Shown here: positions 24,175 to 32,433 of the stretch, piece by piece
How positions within the stretch are numbered: position 1 is the first letter of the stretch
Layout: every line of letters starts with the position of its first letter
From: Anaerolineales bacterium UBA6663
Lineage (GTDB): Bacteria; Chloroflexota; Anaerolineae; Anaerolineales; UBA6663
Length of the DNA: 36,758 nucleotides
Direction of reading: 5' to 3'
NCBI GenBank assembly: GCA_002455335.1
Contig: DKKP01000377.1
Coordinates: 1-36,758, forward strand
Program-made: the position numbers and the translations under genes
The notes under the pieces: model-generated
Told to the model about the DNA's origin: nothing
What the model saw: the letters and a program-made list of their open reading frames with translations, nothing else
Database searches by the model: none

Positions 24175-24912
24175 CTACGCTTTGACCTGGGCCAGCCTGG
24201 TCGTGGGGGGCAGGGCGGCAATCGCCGAGGGTGCGAAACCTTTCGCGATCAGCCAGACTGCCATGACCAATTCCTGTGGCATCAATACCATCTGCATATA
24301 CAGCTCATACCCGGTATCCATGTGGAAGAAGTGCAACAGGGCATAAGCCATGTATGGAACCACGCCGATCAGGCCCCAGACGGACAACCAGCGTGGGATC
24401 AGCCGGGTGCGAAAAAAGGAGAGGTACAAACACGAGGTCCCGATGAGGAACACGATGGAAGTGATCGGGGCAAGACGGTCTCCGATCTGATACAACACTG
24501 TGCCCATCGATAACAAGGCAGCTGATTGGGACCCGCCAGCCGCGTATTCGTTGCTCAGCGCGACCAGAGCCAAAGCAACGACGGCCGAAAGGAGATAGCC
24601 GGTTCCTTCAAGCGCCCCGCGAAAGAGGACCATGCCCATCGCCAGTTCGGGGCTATCTTTTCGAAAAACGGGGTAGAGGAAGACTGTCATCGCCACCAAA
24701 GACATCATGGTCAAGAGGATGAAGAAGGCACCACCGGTCACGCCGGATGAATTGGCTGCGACCAGGTTCAGAATATCCACACCAACCAATAGTTTGCCCG
24801 TATTGATGGAGGACAGCACCTCCCCGCCGATGACGGCGCTAGAAAACGCAACGACCGTGCCGAGGAAGTAGAAAATCCCGGCCATCATCGCATTCATTCG
24901 GTAAGTGTTCAT
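24175..24912 (-). CDS. DUF4386 family membrane protein 3
   Basis: 245 aa from ATG 24912 (AAGGAGAAAG upstream). It starts MNTYRMNAMMAGIFYFLGTV and continues through TM segments typical of DUF4386: ANSSGVTGGAFFILLTMMSL, then VFLYPVFRKDSPELAMGMVL, then YLSFFRTRLIPRWLSVWGLI and a last TM with QELVMAVWLIAKGF. LIPRW-SVWGLIG and QE-VMAVWLI-KGF are strong family marks. It starts 52 nt after the end of the 92-aa gene, so the two are likely one operon. Confidence 0.9.
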   Translation of the reverse strand: MNTYRMNAMMAGIFYFLGTVVAFSSAVIGGEVLSSINTGKLLVGVDILNLVAANSSGVTGGAFFILLTMMSLVAMTVFLYPVFRKDSPELAMGMVLFRGALEGTGYLLSAVVALALVALSNEYAAGGSQSAALLSMGTVLYQIGDRLAPITSIVFLIGTSCLYLSFFRTRLIPRWLSVWGLIGVVPYMAYALLHFFHMDTGYELYMQMVLMPQELVMAVWLIAKGFAPSAIAALPPTTRLAQVKA

Positions 24913-24964
24913 GCTTTCTCCTTGCCGTGATCGATGTCGCGCCGACGTGCCGCCTGCGCCCACA

Positions 24965-25243
24965 TCAAATCCGACGGTTGAACTGTGACTCGTCTGCCGG
25001 GCCCTGTTCGAGGGGGCTGACGGAAATCAATGGCAATCCGAGATCGCGAATGGTTTTGAGCCATCCATGCAGAGCGGCTTGATCCGCGACAGGCGCCGTA
25101 AGAACCGTCGTGCCATCATCGTCCAGCGTGATGATCAGGCCCTCGAACCGGCCGGACCAGCGTGCATCCAGATGTCCATCGATCCGGATCGTGTAACGTC
25201 GGGGCCCGTCGAAGTCTGCAGGCAGACCGTGTGCGTCGCTCAT
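24965..25243 (-). CDS. Small conserved protein, cassette-associated (92 aa)
   Basis: 92 aa from ATG 25243 with GGAG 6 nt upstream; an open frame reaches 25570 but runs through the terminator and palindrome, so the short start is right. It shares with the 93-aa protein at 15046-15327 the ordered blocks Y-IRI-GHL, FEGL, DGTT, VADQAALHG and IRD-GLPLIS. Soluble, no signal or TM. First gene downstream of the palindrome and predicted promoter; DUF4386 protein 3 follows. I recognise no named family; a small sensor, adaptor or regulator of the neighbouring membrane protein is possible. Confidence 0.85.
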   Translation of the reverse strand: MSDAHGLPADFDGPRRYTIRIDGHLDARWSGRFEGLIITLDDDGTTVLTAPVADQAALHGWLKTIRDLGLPLISVSPLEQGPADESQFNRRI

Positions 25244-25282
25244 GGAGTGCTCCGTGCCGAATCCCTGGACTGGATGAGGTCC

Positions 25283-25294
25283 TACAGCGCTGTA
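25283..25294. promoter_or_regulatory. 12-bp perfect palindrome near the predicted start site
   Basis: TACAGCGCTGTA (25283-25294) is a perfect 12-bp palindrome, right at the start site predicted from the -10 at 25307-25302. It could be a repressor site or chance. Confidence 0.4.
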
Positions 25295-25301
25295 CCCAGC
25301 C

Positions 25302-25353
25302 CATATACCGACCCTAAGATGCCAAAAGATGCAATGATGCGTCATCATTGCAT
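25302..25353 (-). promoter_or_regulatory. 25-bp palindrome plus -10 element of the 92-aa/DUF4386 operon
   Basis: ATGCAATGATG (25329-25339) and CATCATTGCAT (25343-25353) are perfect inverted repeats around CGT. On the minus strand TATATG (25307-25302) fits a -10, giving a start near 25295, so the palindrome is centred near -46, and the -35 position next to it is poor. This is the layout of an activator-dependent promoter. The adjacent LAL regulator 3 is the obvious candidate activator. Confidence 0.65.
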
Positions 25354-25392
25354 GTGATGATGGATGTGGTGATCGTCGGTCGGAGGGAGTGC

Positions 25393-25442
25393 AACGAAAA
25401 ACACCGACAGGGCGATGAGCCAACTGTCGGTGCTGTGGGCAC
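25393..25442 (-). terminator. Intrinsic terminator of LAL regulator 3
   Basis: On the minus strand CACCGACAG (25442-25434) and CTGTCGGTG (25410-25402) form a 9-bp stem, directly followed by TTTTTCGTT (25401-25393). It starts 16 nt past the regulator stop. It separates the regulator transcript from the 92-aa/DUF4386 operon. Confidence 0.85.
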
Positions 25443-25457
25443 GGACTGGGGCGGTCT

Positions 25458-28244
25458 TTACAACAGACCGAGTTCTTCGGCGCGGCGGACAGCCGCCCGG
25501 CGATTGTTGACCCCGAGTTTGGCGTAGATGTGCTGGGTCTGGGTTCGGATGGTATTGAGAGACACGACACGTTCGCGAGCGATTTCCGGGCCGCTCAATT
25601 CGGTTCCGAGCAACCTGAGCACTTCGAGTTCGTGAGCGCTCAGAGGCTCGATCAAAGACTTTGTGTTGATCCCAGGCTGTGCCGTAGGAATCAACCTGGG
25701 TCGTTCGTCAAAGGGGGTTCCGGAGGCCGACCCAAGGGCAGCCAGCAATCGGCTGGCATATCCCTTGATTCTTTGGGCTCCCTCTTCGGCCTGCAGTCGG
25801 GTCAAGAGTTCCCCCATGGGTTCGCCTTCGTCCAAAAACACGCGGACAAAACCCTGTGGTTCCGCCAGGTTCAACGCACGCTTCAACAGCGCAAGAGCGG
25901 ACGGGATGTCTCCCTGAGCCTGGTGCGCGAGCGCCTGGATGGCCAGGATCTCGATGACGCTGCCCATGCGGCCCCCGTCTTCCGCGGATCGCAGCAGGCG
26001 ATCCAGAAGCCGCGTGGCCGCATGGATGGCGGTTTCCAATCGTTCTTGTTGATACTGGGCGACAAGTATCCGGGCGAGCGTCAGATCGTCATATTCCCGC
26101 AGGAAACTTGGGTCATCCGCAACGGTCAGCCCCTGTTGTTGGACCCACGCCAGCGCCTGGGCCAATCCGCCATGCTGAAGCCAGATTCGTGCTCGCATGG
26201 CAGATATGGGTCGCAAGTCGGGTAAGGGCGTTCGGACATACACGCGTGCGGCTTCGTCCAAGAGATCTAGCGCCGCTTCGGGATCCCCCAGGATGGCGGT
26301 GAGCCGAGCTTGAGCGATATTCCAGCGATATCGCCAGATGGGCAACTCTGCTTTCTCGCCGAACTCCTTGCTCTTTTGGAGTTGCTGCGTGGCGACCGCC
26401 CGTTGATCTCTTTCGAGGTAAAGCTCTCCCAATTCCCGATGCAGTTCGGCTGCATCCGGCGAAATCGTTTCGCCACGGTCGGACATATAGTGCAGCAACT
26501 GCTCGACCGCCTGGATCGCATCGTTCAGGCGTCCTAAGCCAAGCCGGATTTCTCCCAAAACCACCGTGGTATCGACGGCGGCCAGATACATTCCGCCTGC
26601 CCGCAGTTTGGCCGTGTCTTCGGCGAAGACGCGGTCTGCGGCGACCAAGTCTCCATTGGCCCAGTAAGTCATCGCCAGCATCAAAGTTCCCTGGCGGTGC
26701 CGGTAGGAATCGTCTTGGGGCGTAAGTTCCAGTGCGCGCCTGGCGAATCTCACCGTTTCTTTCGTGTCACCCCGCGACTGAGCGATGTAAGCGCGGCCAA
26801 TCGCAGCAGCTGCGGGTAGCGACTCCCATTGCGCCCGATCGGCAACAATCGGCTCCGGGCCTTGATGTGGGCACCTCTCTGTCTCGGGCCCCGCTATTTC
26901 GCTCCATCGATCGGCAACATTCAACTGCGCCTCAGCCGTCTCTATCTCACCTCGGCTGAGTAGGGCAAGGGCAAAGCCTACACATAGAACAGGTCGAACT
27001 CGAAGCGCTGCTTCGGGCAGCATCTTCACCCATCTATACCAGGTCGCTTCGGCGATCGAGTCCTTTTCTGCAGCCGGCCGAGCCAATTCGATCAGATCCG
27101 CCGCACGCTCGAAATCCTCAGCTGCCAGGGAATGCCGAATTGCATCCGGCCGTAGTCCGCTTTGTTCATGCCATGCGCTTGCGCGTTGGTGCAGCCGCGC
27201 TACATGTCCGGGTAACGCCTCAACAAGGTGTGTTTGCAGGACTTCTGCAAATAGATGATGGTAGCGATACCAGTGACGCTCGTTATCGAGCTGAACTAGA
27301 AAGAGGTTGCCGCGCTCCAGGCTGGCCAGCATGGCTTTGCCATCGCCGCGTTCGGTGACAGCATCGCACAGTGAAGCGCAGAAATGATCGAGGATCGCAG
27401 TTCGTAGCAGGAAATCGCGCACCCGTTCTGGCTGGCCCCGCAGAACCTCCTCGACCAGATAATCCAGCACGAAGCGATGGCTGCCGGTGAAAGCCTTGAT
27501 GAAGCCGGTCACGTCGGTCTGCCCCTGCAAAGCAAGGGCAGCCAATTGCAGGCCTGTGATCCATCCTTCGGTGCGGATTTCCAGTGCTGCGATGTTTTCC
27601 GGCGAAAGGTTCAGACCCAAGCTCTGGTTGAGAAACTCGGTGGCTTCTGATGGAGTGAATCGCAGATCAGTCGCGCGCAACTCGTTTAGTTGGCCGCGGG
27701 CGCGCAGACGAGGCAGTGGGAGAGGGGGGTCCTCGCGGCTGGCGATCACCAGTTGCATCTGTGGCGGCTGGTGCTCGACCAGAAAGGCGAGCGCGTCGTC
27801 AACTTGTCGCGACTCGATCCGGTGGTAGTCGTCGAGGACGAGGATGAACTTGTCCGCGACGGTCATGATTTCATTGAGCAGTGGCGTCAAAAGGCGTTCG
27901 GTGATTGCCGGCTGGGATATCTGAAGATGGGCCAGCCACTGTTGTCCAACCGGAGCGGCGACTTGTTGCACAGCGGTCACGAAATAGGTCAAGAAGCGCG
28001 ATAGATCGCTGTCTTCTTCGTCCAGTGACAGCCAGGCAACCGGCCAATGACAACCTGCAATCCATTCGCTGAGCAGCGTGGTCTTGCCGAAGCCAGCGGG
28101 GGCGGAGATGACGGTTACGCCAGGTGTGCTCGCGAGTCCCTCATTCAATCGCTCGAGCAGGCGGGGGCGTAGCACACGGTGGGGCCGCGATGGTGGGACA
28201 AAGAGCTTGGTGCGGAGCAGGGGTTCAGGCATTCTGGCAGTCAT
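25458..28244 (-). CDS. LAL (MalT-like) LuxR-family ATPase transcriptional regulator 3
   Basis: 928 aa from ATG 28244 (28232 is an alternative, 4 residues shorter); the frame is open to 28580 but that part has no similarity. Walker A SAPAGFGKTT at 47-56, Walker B ILVLDDYH at 134-141, TPR-like region about 420-830, LuxR HTH at 866-928 (EPLSAHELEVLRLLGTELSG then PEIARERVVSLNTIRTQTQH). The HTH is close to that of regulator 1, including NNRRAAVRRA. A clear terminator follows. The palindromic promoter just downstream is its likely target. Upstream, TATACT (28379-28374) is a good -10 giving a leader of about 120 nt. Confidence 0.92.
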   Translation of the reverse strand: MTARMPEPLLRTKLFVPPSRPHRVLRPRLLERLNEGLASTPGVTVISAPAGFGKTTLLSEWIAGCHWPVAWLSLDEEDSDLSRFLTYFVTAVQQVAAPVGQQWLAHLQISQPAITERLLTPLLNEIMTVADKFILVLDDYHRIESRQVDDALAFLVEHQPPQMQLVIASREDPPLPLPRLRARGQLNELRATDLRFTPSEATEFLNQSLGLNLSPENIAALEIRTEGWITGLQLAALALQGQTDVTGFIKAFTGSHRFVLDYLVEEVLRGQPERVRDFLLRTAILDHFCASLCDAVTERGDGKAMLASLERGNLFLVQLDNERHWYRYHHLFAEVLQTHLVEALPGHVARLHQRASAWHEQSGLRPDAIRHSLAAEDFERAADLIELARPAAEKDSIAEATWYRWVKMLPEAALRVRPVLCVGFALALLSRGEIETAEAQLNVADRWSEIAGPETERCPHQGPEPIVADRAQWESLPAAAAIGRAYIAQSRGDTKETVRFARRALELTPQDDSYRHRQGTLMLAMTYWANGDLVAADRVFAEDTAKLRAGGMYLAAVDTTVVLGEIRLGLGRLNDAIQAVEQLLHYMSDRGETISPDAAELHRELGELYLERDQRAVATQQLQKSKEFGEKAELPIWRYRWNIAQARLTAILGDPEAALDLLDEAARVYVRTPLPDLRPISAMRARIWLQHGGLAQALAWVQQQGLTVADDPSFLREYDDLTLARILVAQYQQERLETAIHAATRLLDRLLRSAEDGGRMGSVIEILAIQALAHQAQGDIPSALALLKRALNLAEPQGFVRVFLDEGEPMGELLTRLQAEEGAQRIKGYASRLLAALGSASGTPFDERPRLIPTAQPGINTKSLIEPLSAHELEVLRLLGTELSGPEIARERVVSLNTIRTQTQHIYAKLGVNNRRAAVRRAEELGLL

Positions 28245-28373
28245 GACACGCCAGCCCGCTGCATCTGCAGCGAAAGGTCCACGATTGAAAGAGGCCGCCC
28301 CTGGCTTTTGCCAATCCAGCGACATCCGTATTCGGGCAGAAGAAGCCGCAGAAACAGCTGCGCGTTCGAACGT

Positions 28374-28379
28374 AGTATA
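28374..28379 (-). promoter_or_regulatory. -10 hexamer candidate for LAL regulator 3
   Basis: TATACT on the minus strand (28379-28374) matches the -10 consensus in 5 of 6 bases. I see no good -35 at 16-18 nt. The 28245-28551 stretch (307 nt) between divergent genes otherwise holds only this and the plus-strand TATAGT. Confidence 0.4.
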
Positions 28380-28537
28380 TCCCGAAGACGGGGATGATGC
28401 TGACGCGTAGAGCATCCGCCGTGGAGTCCAATACAACGATTCGGCTGGTGACGCGGCGGCCGCGCGGTTTGCCAAGAGGATCAACTCGTGCTTGCACAGG
28501 GTGGCCGTAGCACGCGGTTTGTCTATTCGCGCTGCGG

Positions 28538-28543
28538 TATAGT
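28538..28543 (+). promoter_or_regulatory. -10 hexamer next to the thioesterase start
   Basis: TATAGT (28538-28543) lies only 8 nt before ATG 28552, so a start site near 28550 would give an almost leaderless mRNA. There is no ribosome-binding site between it and the ATG. The -35 is poor. Confidence 0.45.
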
Positions 28544-28551
28544 AGACCCGT

Positions 28552-29037
28552 ATGGCGAACAAACAACCCAATTCCCGCATGTGCTTTGTCTGCGGGCTCG
28601 AGAACTCAAGCGGGCTTTGCCTGCACTTCTACGACGACGGGCGTGACACGGTCTGGTCGCAGTTCGTGATCGCGGACGCGCATCAGGGATTCCCGGGCGT
28701 GGTGCATGGCGGGATCAGCGCCGCGATCCTCGACGAAGTCGGCTGCCGCACAATGATGATCGGCGCGCCTGAGCGATTTGGGATGACGGCCAAACTCGAG
28801 CTGCGCTACCGCGAGCCGGTGCCGCAGGGCGTGCCACTCAAGGCCATCGGGCGGTTGATCAAGGACCGCGGCCGATTGGTGTCCGCCGAGGCCGTCGTCC
28901 AGGCCCTCGACGGCCGAATCCTGACCGAGGCCTCAGTGCTCGTGGCGGATCTGCCGCCCGGGAAGCTCCACCTCGACCAGGTCGATGTGCTTGGCTGGCG
29001 CGTGTATCCCGATCCGGCCGGCGAGCCAGGGCGTTGA
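28552..29037 (+). CDS. PaaI-type hotdog-fold thioesterase
   Basis: 161 aa, start ATG 28552 directly after a -10-like element with no ribosome site. It contains MCFVCGLENSSGLCLHFYDD (about 10-29), seen in many PaaI-family thioesterases, then VVHGGISAAILDEVG (51-65) holding HGG and the acidic residues D61/E62 typical of the hotdog active site. The later AVVQALDGRILTEASVLVAD is the usual central strand pair. Enzymes of this family hydrolyse acyl-CoA thioesters as cytoplasmic dimers or tetramers. Divergent from LAL regulator 3, no obvious partner gene. Substrate unknown. Confidence 0.9.
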   Translation: MANKQPNSRMCFVCGLENSSGLCLHFYDDGRDTVWSQFVIADAHQGFPGVVHGGISAAILDEVGCRTMMIGAPERFGMTAKLELRYREPVPQGVPLKAIGRLIKDRGRLVSAEAVVQALDGRILTEASVLVADLPPGKLHLDQVDVLGWRVYPDPAGEPGR

Positions 29038-29104
29038 GCGAATCGGCGCCCCGCCTGTGGGCGCACATCGCGAAGTTCGGCGCCCGGTGCTGCGACGCAG
29101 GGCT

Positions 29105-29134
29105 TTGACACAGGATCGACCGAGCGTTTACCTT
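29105..29134 (+). promoter_or_regulatory. Promoter of the large GT-C-like membrane protein
   Basis: A consensus TTGACA (29105-29110) is followed after 18 nt by TACCTT (29129-29134). The expected start is near 29141, seven bases before ATG 29148, and no ribosome-binding site precedes the ATG. A near-leaderless mRNA is predicted. Confidence 0.55.
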
Positions 29135-29147
29135 TACGATTGCCATC

Positions 29148-32100
29148 ATGGCTCCAACCGAAACCTCCCCTGAGCCAGGACGCTGGCGCGGGCGCGCCCT
29201 GTTGCTGCTGTTCGTCGGCGCGCTGCTGATCCCGCTCGCGCTCACACCGCTCCCGTTTACGGCCGACGGCCGTAACCACATCCTGCGCGTCGTGTTGCTC
29301 GAGCGGGCGCTGGCGGCCGGCGACTGGTTCCCGCGCTACTTCCCTGAACTCGCCTACGGCTATGGCGCGCCGTTGCTCAATTACTACGCGCCGCTGACGT
29401 ATTACCTGACCGCCGTAATCGCCCGCCTCGGCCTGGGGATCAGCCACGCCTATCAGGTCGTCCTCGGTCTGAGCCTCGTGATGGGCGCCTTCGGCGCGGC
29501 CGCCTGGGCCGGGGCCTGGTTCGGCCGCCGCGCGCGTCTGGTCGCAGGCGTGCTCTGGGCCGCATCACCCTATATCCTCTACAACATCTTCACCCGCGGC
29601 GCCGGGCCCGAGGCGCTCGGCCTGGCCTGGCTACCGTGGTTGATCTGGTCGCTCAGCGAAAGCTTACAGCACGGCACCCTGCGCGCCCGAATCACCCTTG
29701 GCCTGAGCGCGGCCGGTCTGATGCTCACGCACAACCTGACCGCGCTGTTGGGCTTCGGCCTGCTTGCTGTGTTTGCACTCGGCGAGCTGAATATCGCGTG
29801 GCGCTGCGTGCCTGACCGGCGCGCCCTGTTGCAGCGCCTGCGCTGGACGGCCCTGGTTGTCACGCTCGGCCTCGGCGCCTCAGCGTTCTTCTGGGCTCCG
29901 GCGCTGCTCGAGACCGATCTCGTCCAGGCCAGCGCGCTCACCGGTCCGGCCGGCTACGATTTCCGGGGCAACTTCCTCTCCCTCAAGACCCTGCTGACCG
30001 GGGCGTTCACGTTCGACCCGCGACGCGTCCTGACGCCGGTGCCACCGGCCGTCGGTTGGGGGGGGCTGGTGTTGGGAGCGCTCAGCGCCGTCGCGCTCTT
30101 TCGGCAGCCAACTGGCTCGCCGTGCACGCTACGCCGCCGCCGGGTAGCGTTGCTGGCTTCCCTGGCGCTGGCCAGCCTACTGATGACGTTGCCGATCTCG
30201 CTGCCCCTTTGGGAATCGCTCCCGCTGGTGTACCTGATCCAGTTCCCGTATCGGTGGCTCGGCCCGGCAGCCCTGTTGCTGGCCGTGCTCGCCGGGCGGG
30301 GTGAGGCCGGGTTGCGCGAGTTCCTCTCGGCTCGCGGCGCTCCGATCGTGTCGCTGACCTGGGCGCCGATCACTCTTTCGCTTGTCCTGATCGTCCTGGC
30401 CTGGCCCTGGACGTTTGCCAAGAGCGATCCGACCTTGCCCGCGCGCCCCACATTGGCCGATCTGTACACCGCAGAGGTCGAGATCGGCACCATCGGCCTG
30501 ACATCGAACGGCGAGTTTCTTCCAATCGACACGGTACTGCCGGCACCGGATCGTGTTTGGGCCACTGCGGTCTATGACGGGTCGGCCGAACGCCTTATCC
30601 TTTCGGCTCTGCCCCGCGAGGTCTCTGCCTCAACCTTGAGCCAAGATCCATTGCAATCCACAGTTCGTGTGTCGACCCCAGCCGCAACAACCGTGACGTT
30701 TCGCTGGCTTTTCTGGCCCGGCTGGAGCGCAACGCTCGATGGCGCCCCCATACCCGTGTCGGCGTCGCCCGAGAACGGCTTTGTCCAGGTGGTCGTGCCT
30801 GCCGGCGCACACCTTCTGAGCGTTGCGCTCGGCGTCACGCCTGTTCGACTGGCGGCCATGCTGATCTCGTGGGGCTCGCTCGGACTCGCGGGCCTGGCGG
30901 TCGTCATCGCCTGGGTGCGCCGCGGCACAACCTGGCGCGCTCCGGCTCTGGCAGAGGCGGCGACCTGGTCGCCGACGCCCGCGATGGTACTCACGGCTGT
31001 CGTGCTGATCCTGGCCCGTGGCGCGCTCGGGTTTGTCTCAAGCCCGTTCAGCTCGACACGCTTCGATGGACAGACGGTTAGCGCCGTGAGCTACCCGGCG
31101 CGCGTGGCGTTTGGCGATGCCCTGGTTCTGTTAGGGCTGGATCTCGCGACACAGGTCCCGACGGATCAGCCCTGGACGGTGACTTCCTACTGGATGCTCG
31201 AATCGCCTACCGACAGTAACCTCAGCTTCAGCCTGCAACTCTGGGACGAATCGAATCATACGGTTGGCCAAGGGGATTCGCAGCAGCCCGGCGGCTGGCC
31301 GACCCGGCGCTGGTTCCCGGGCGAGTACGCGATCGATACGCTGACGCTCGGGCTCGATCCGACCACACCGCCGGGCCGCTATCGCCTGATGGCCACGGTA
31401 TACGAGGCCGGCGATGGTTCGCAGACCACCTTGCCCGGTCGCGTCGCGGGCGGGCCCGAACAGGCCTACGTGCAGGTCGCTGAGATCATGCTACTTCGCC
31501 CCACCGCGCCCGAGGCGCGCGACGACGTCGCCGGCGCAAACTGGCTGACGATCGATCTGGGCGAGTTCTCGGCAGTCACGGGGATCAATCTACCGACGCA
31601 GGCGCGGTCTGGCGATCCTGTGCGGCTCGACCTGGTCTGGGAGGCACGCGTCAGCCCGACGCGCTGGCCCAGGCTCGCATTGCGCGATGTTGACGGCGTC
31701 CTTCACGATCTGGGCCAGGCCCGCCTGACGACCGCGGATTTTGGCCCTGCGGATTGGCGCGCGGGTGACCGCTGGCGGATCGCCTCGCCCGTCGTCATCC
31801 CGGCCGATGTCGCGGCCGGCCCGGCAAGCTGGGTCATCCAAAACGAAGGCCGCGAGGTGGTGCTCGGCGAGGTCGATCTGACGACGCCCGAGCGATCGCT
31901 GCAGCAGCCCGAAGGCCTAAACCCTCGCGCTGACCGGTTTGGCGATGTCGCCGAGTTGATCGGGTATCGGCTGGATGGAGAGCCGGTGACCGGCGGGAGC
32001 CTGGCGGTCGAGCTGGCCTGGCTGTCTCAAGCCGTGATCGATCGGTCACTGGTCGTCTTCGTCCACCTCCTTGGCCCCGACGGGTTCCCGGCGGCACAAT

Positions 32101-32342
32101 CCGACTCGGTCCCGGCGGCCGGCGCACGACCGACAACCGGCTGGCTGCCGCCGGAGATCGTCGTCGATCGCCACAGCCTGATGCTGCCCCAGACCCTTGC
32201 GCCCGGGCCCTATACGCTCTCCATCGGCCTGTACGACCCGGCGACCGGTGTTCGAGTTGTCGTCCAATCGGCCGATACCACATCAGGCGCAGCCGTTGTG
32301 GATCGGGTCGACCTGCAGAGCCTCGAGATCCTGGCACGATAG
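29148..32342 (+). CDS. Large GT-C-like polytopic membrane protein (PTPS-related type)
   Basis: 1064 aa. N-terminal ~395 residues: first TM near 16-34, a loop with TADGRNHILR (D40, H44), then PELAYGYGAPLLNYYAPLTY and about ten further TM segments. The acid in the first loop and repeated TM layout are those of GT-C glycosyltransferases and the 6-pyruvoyl-tetrahydropterin-synthase-related membrane family common in Chloroflexota. A TM pair sits near 557-580 and 610-625, and the rest (about 640-1064) is a beta-rich extracytoplasmic region with two similar-looking domains (PWTVTSYWMLESPTDSNLSF and related strands). It may transfer or handle a lipid-linked sugar at the outer face. The start codon is close to the predicted transcript start. 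Activity unproven. Confidence 0.8.
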   Translation: MAPTETSPEPGRWRGRALLLLFVGALLIPLALTPLPFTADGRNHILRVVLLERALAAGDWFPRYFPELAYGYGAPLLNYYAPLTYYLTAVIARLGLGISHAYQVVLGLSLVMGAFGAAAWAGAWFGRRARLVAGVLWAASPYILYNIFTRGAGPEALGLAWLPWLIWSLSESLQHGTLRARITLGLSAAGLMLTHNLTALLGFGLLAVFALGELNIAWRCVPDRRALLQRLRWTALVVTLGLGASAFFWAPALLETDLVQASALTGPAGYDFRGNFLSLKTLLTGAFTFDPRRVLTPVPPAVGWGGLVLGALSAVALFRQPTGSPCTLRRRRVALLASLALASLLMTLPISLPLWESLPLVYLIQFPYRWLGPAALLLAVLAGRGEAGLREFLSARGAPIVSLTWAPITLSLVLIVLAWPWTFAKSDPTLPARPTLADLYTAEVEIGTIGLTSNGEFLPIDTVLPAPDRVWATAVYDGSAERLILSALPREVSASTLSQDPLQSTVRVSTPAATTVTFRWLFWPGWSATLDGAPIPVSASPENGFVQVVVPAGAHLLSVALGVTPVRLAAMLISWGSLGLAGLAVVIAWVRRGTTWRAPALAEAATWSPTPAMVLTAVVLILARGALGFVSSPFSSTRFDGQTVSAVSYPARVAFGDALVLLGLDLATQVPTDQPWTVTSYWMLESPTDSNLSFSLQLWDESNHTVGQGDSQQPGGWPTRRWFPGEYAIDTLTLGLDPTTPPGRYRLMATVYEAGDGSQTTLPGRVAGGPEQAYVQVAEIMLLRPTAPEARDDVAGANWLTIDLGEFSAVTGINLPTQARSGDPVRLDLVWEARVSPTRWPRLALRDVDGVLHDLGQARLTTADFGPADWRAGDRWRIASPVVIPADVAAGPASWVIQNEGREVVLGEVDLTTPERSLQQPEGLNPRADRFGDVAELIGYRLDGEPVTGGSLAVELAWLSQAVIDRSLVVFVHLLGPDGFPAAQSDSVPAAGARPTTGWLPPEIVVDRHSLMLPQTLAPGPYTLSIGLYDPATGVRVVVQSADTTSGAAVVDRVDLQSLEILAR

Positions 32343-32433
32343 CTGCAAGATGAAGCTATGGCGGACCGCAGACGGCGGAACGTGACGCCTGACGCATCGG
32401 TTTGCGTCCGGCGCCCGAGATGCGGAGGATCCG

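Noticed and set aside
24526..24750. Plus-strand ORF opposite the DUF4386 gene
   Set aside because: It is a mirror of the real minus-strand gene, with no ribosome site or family signal.
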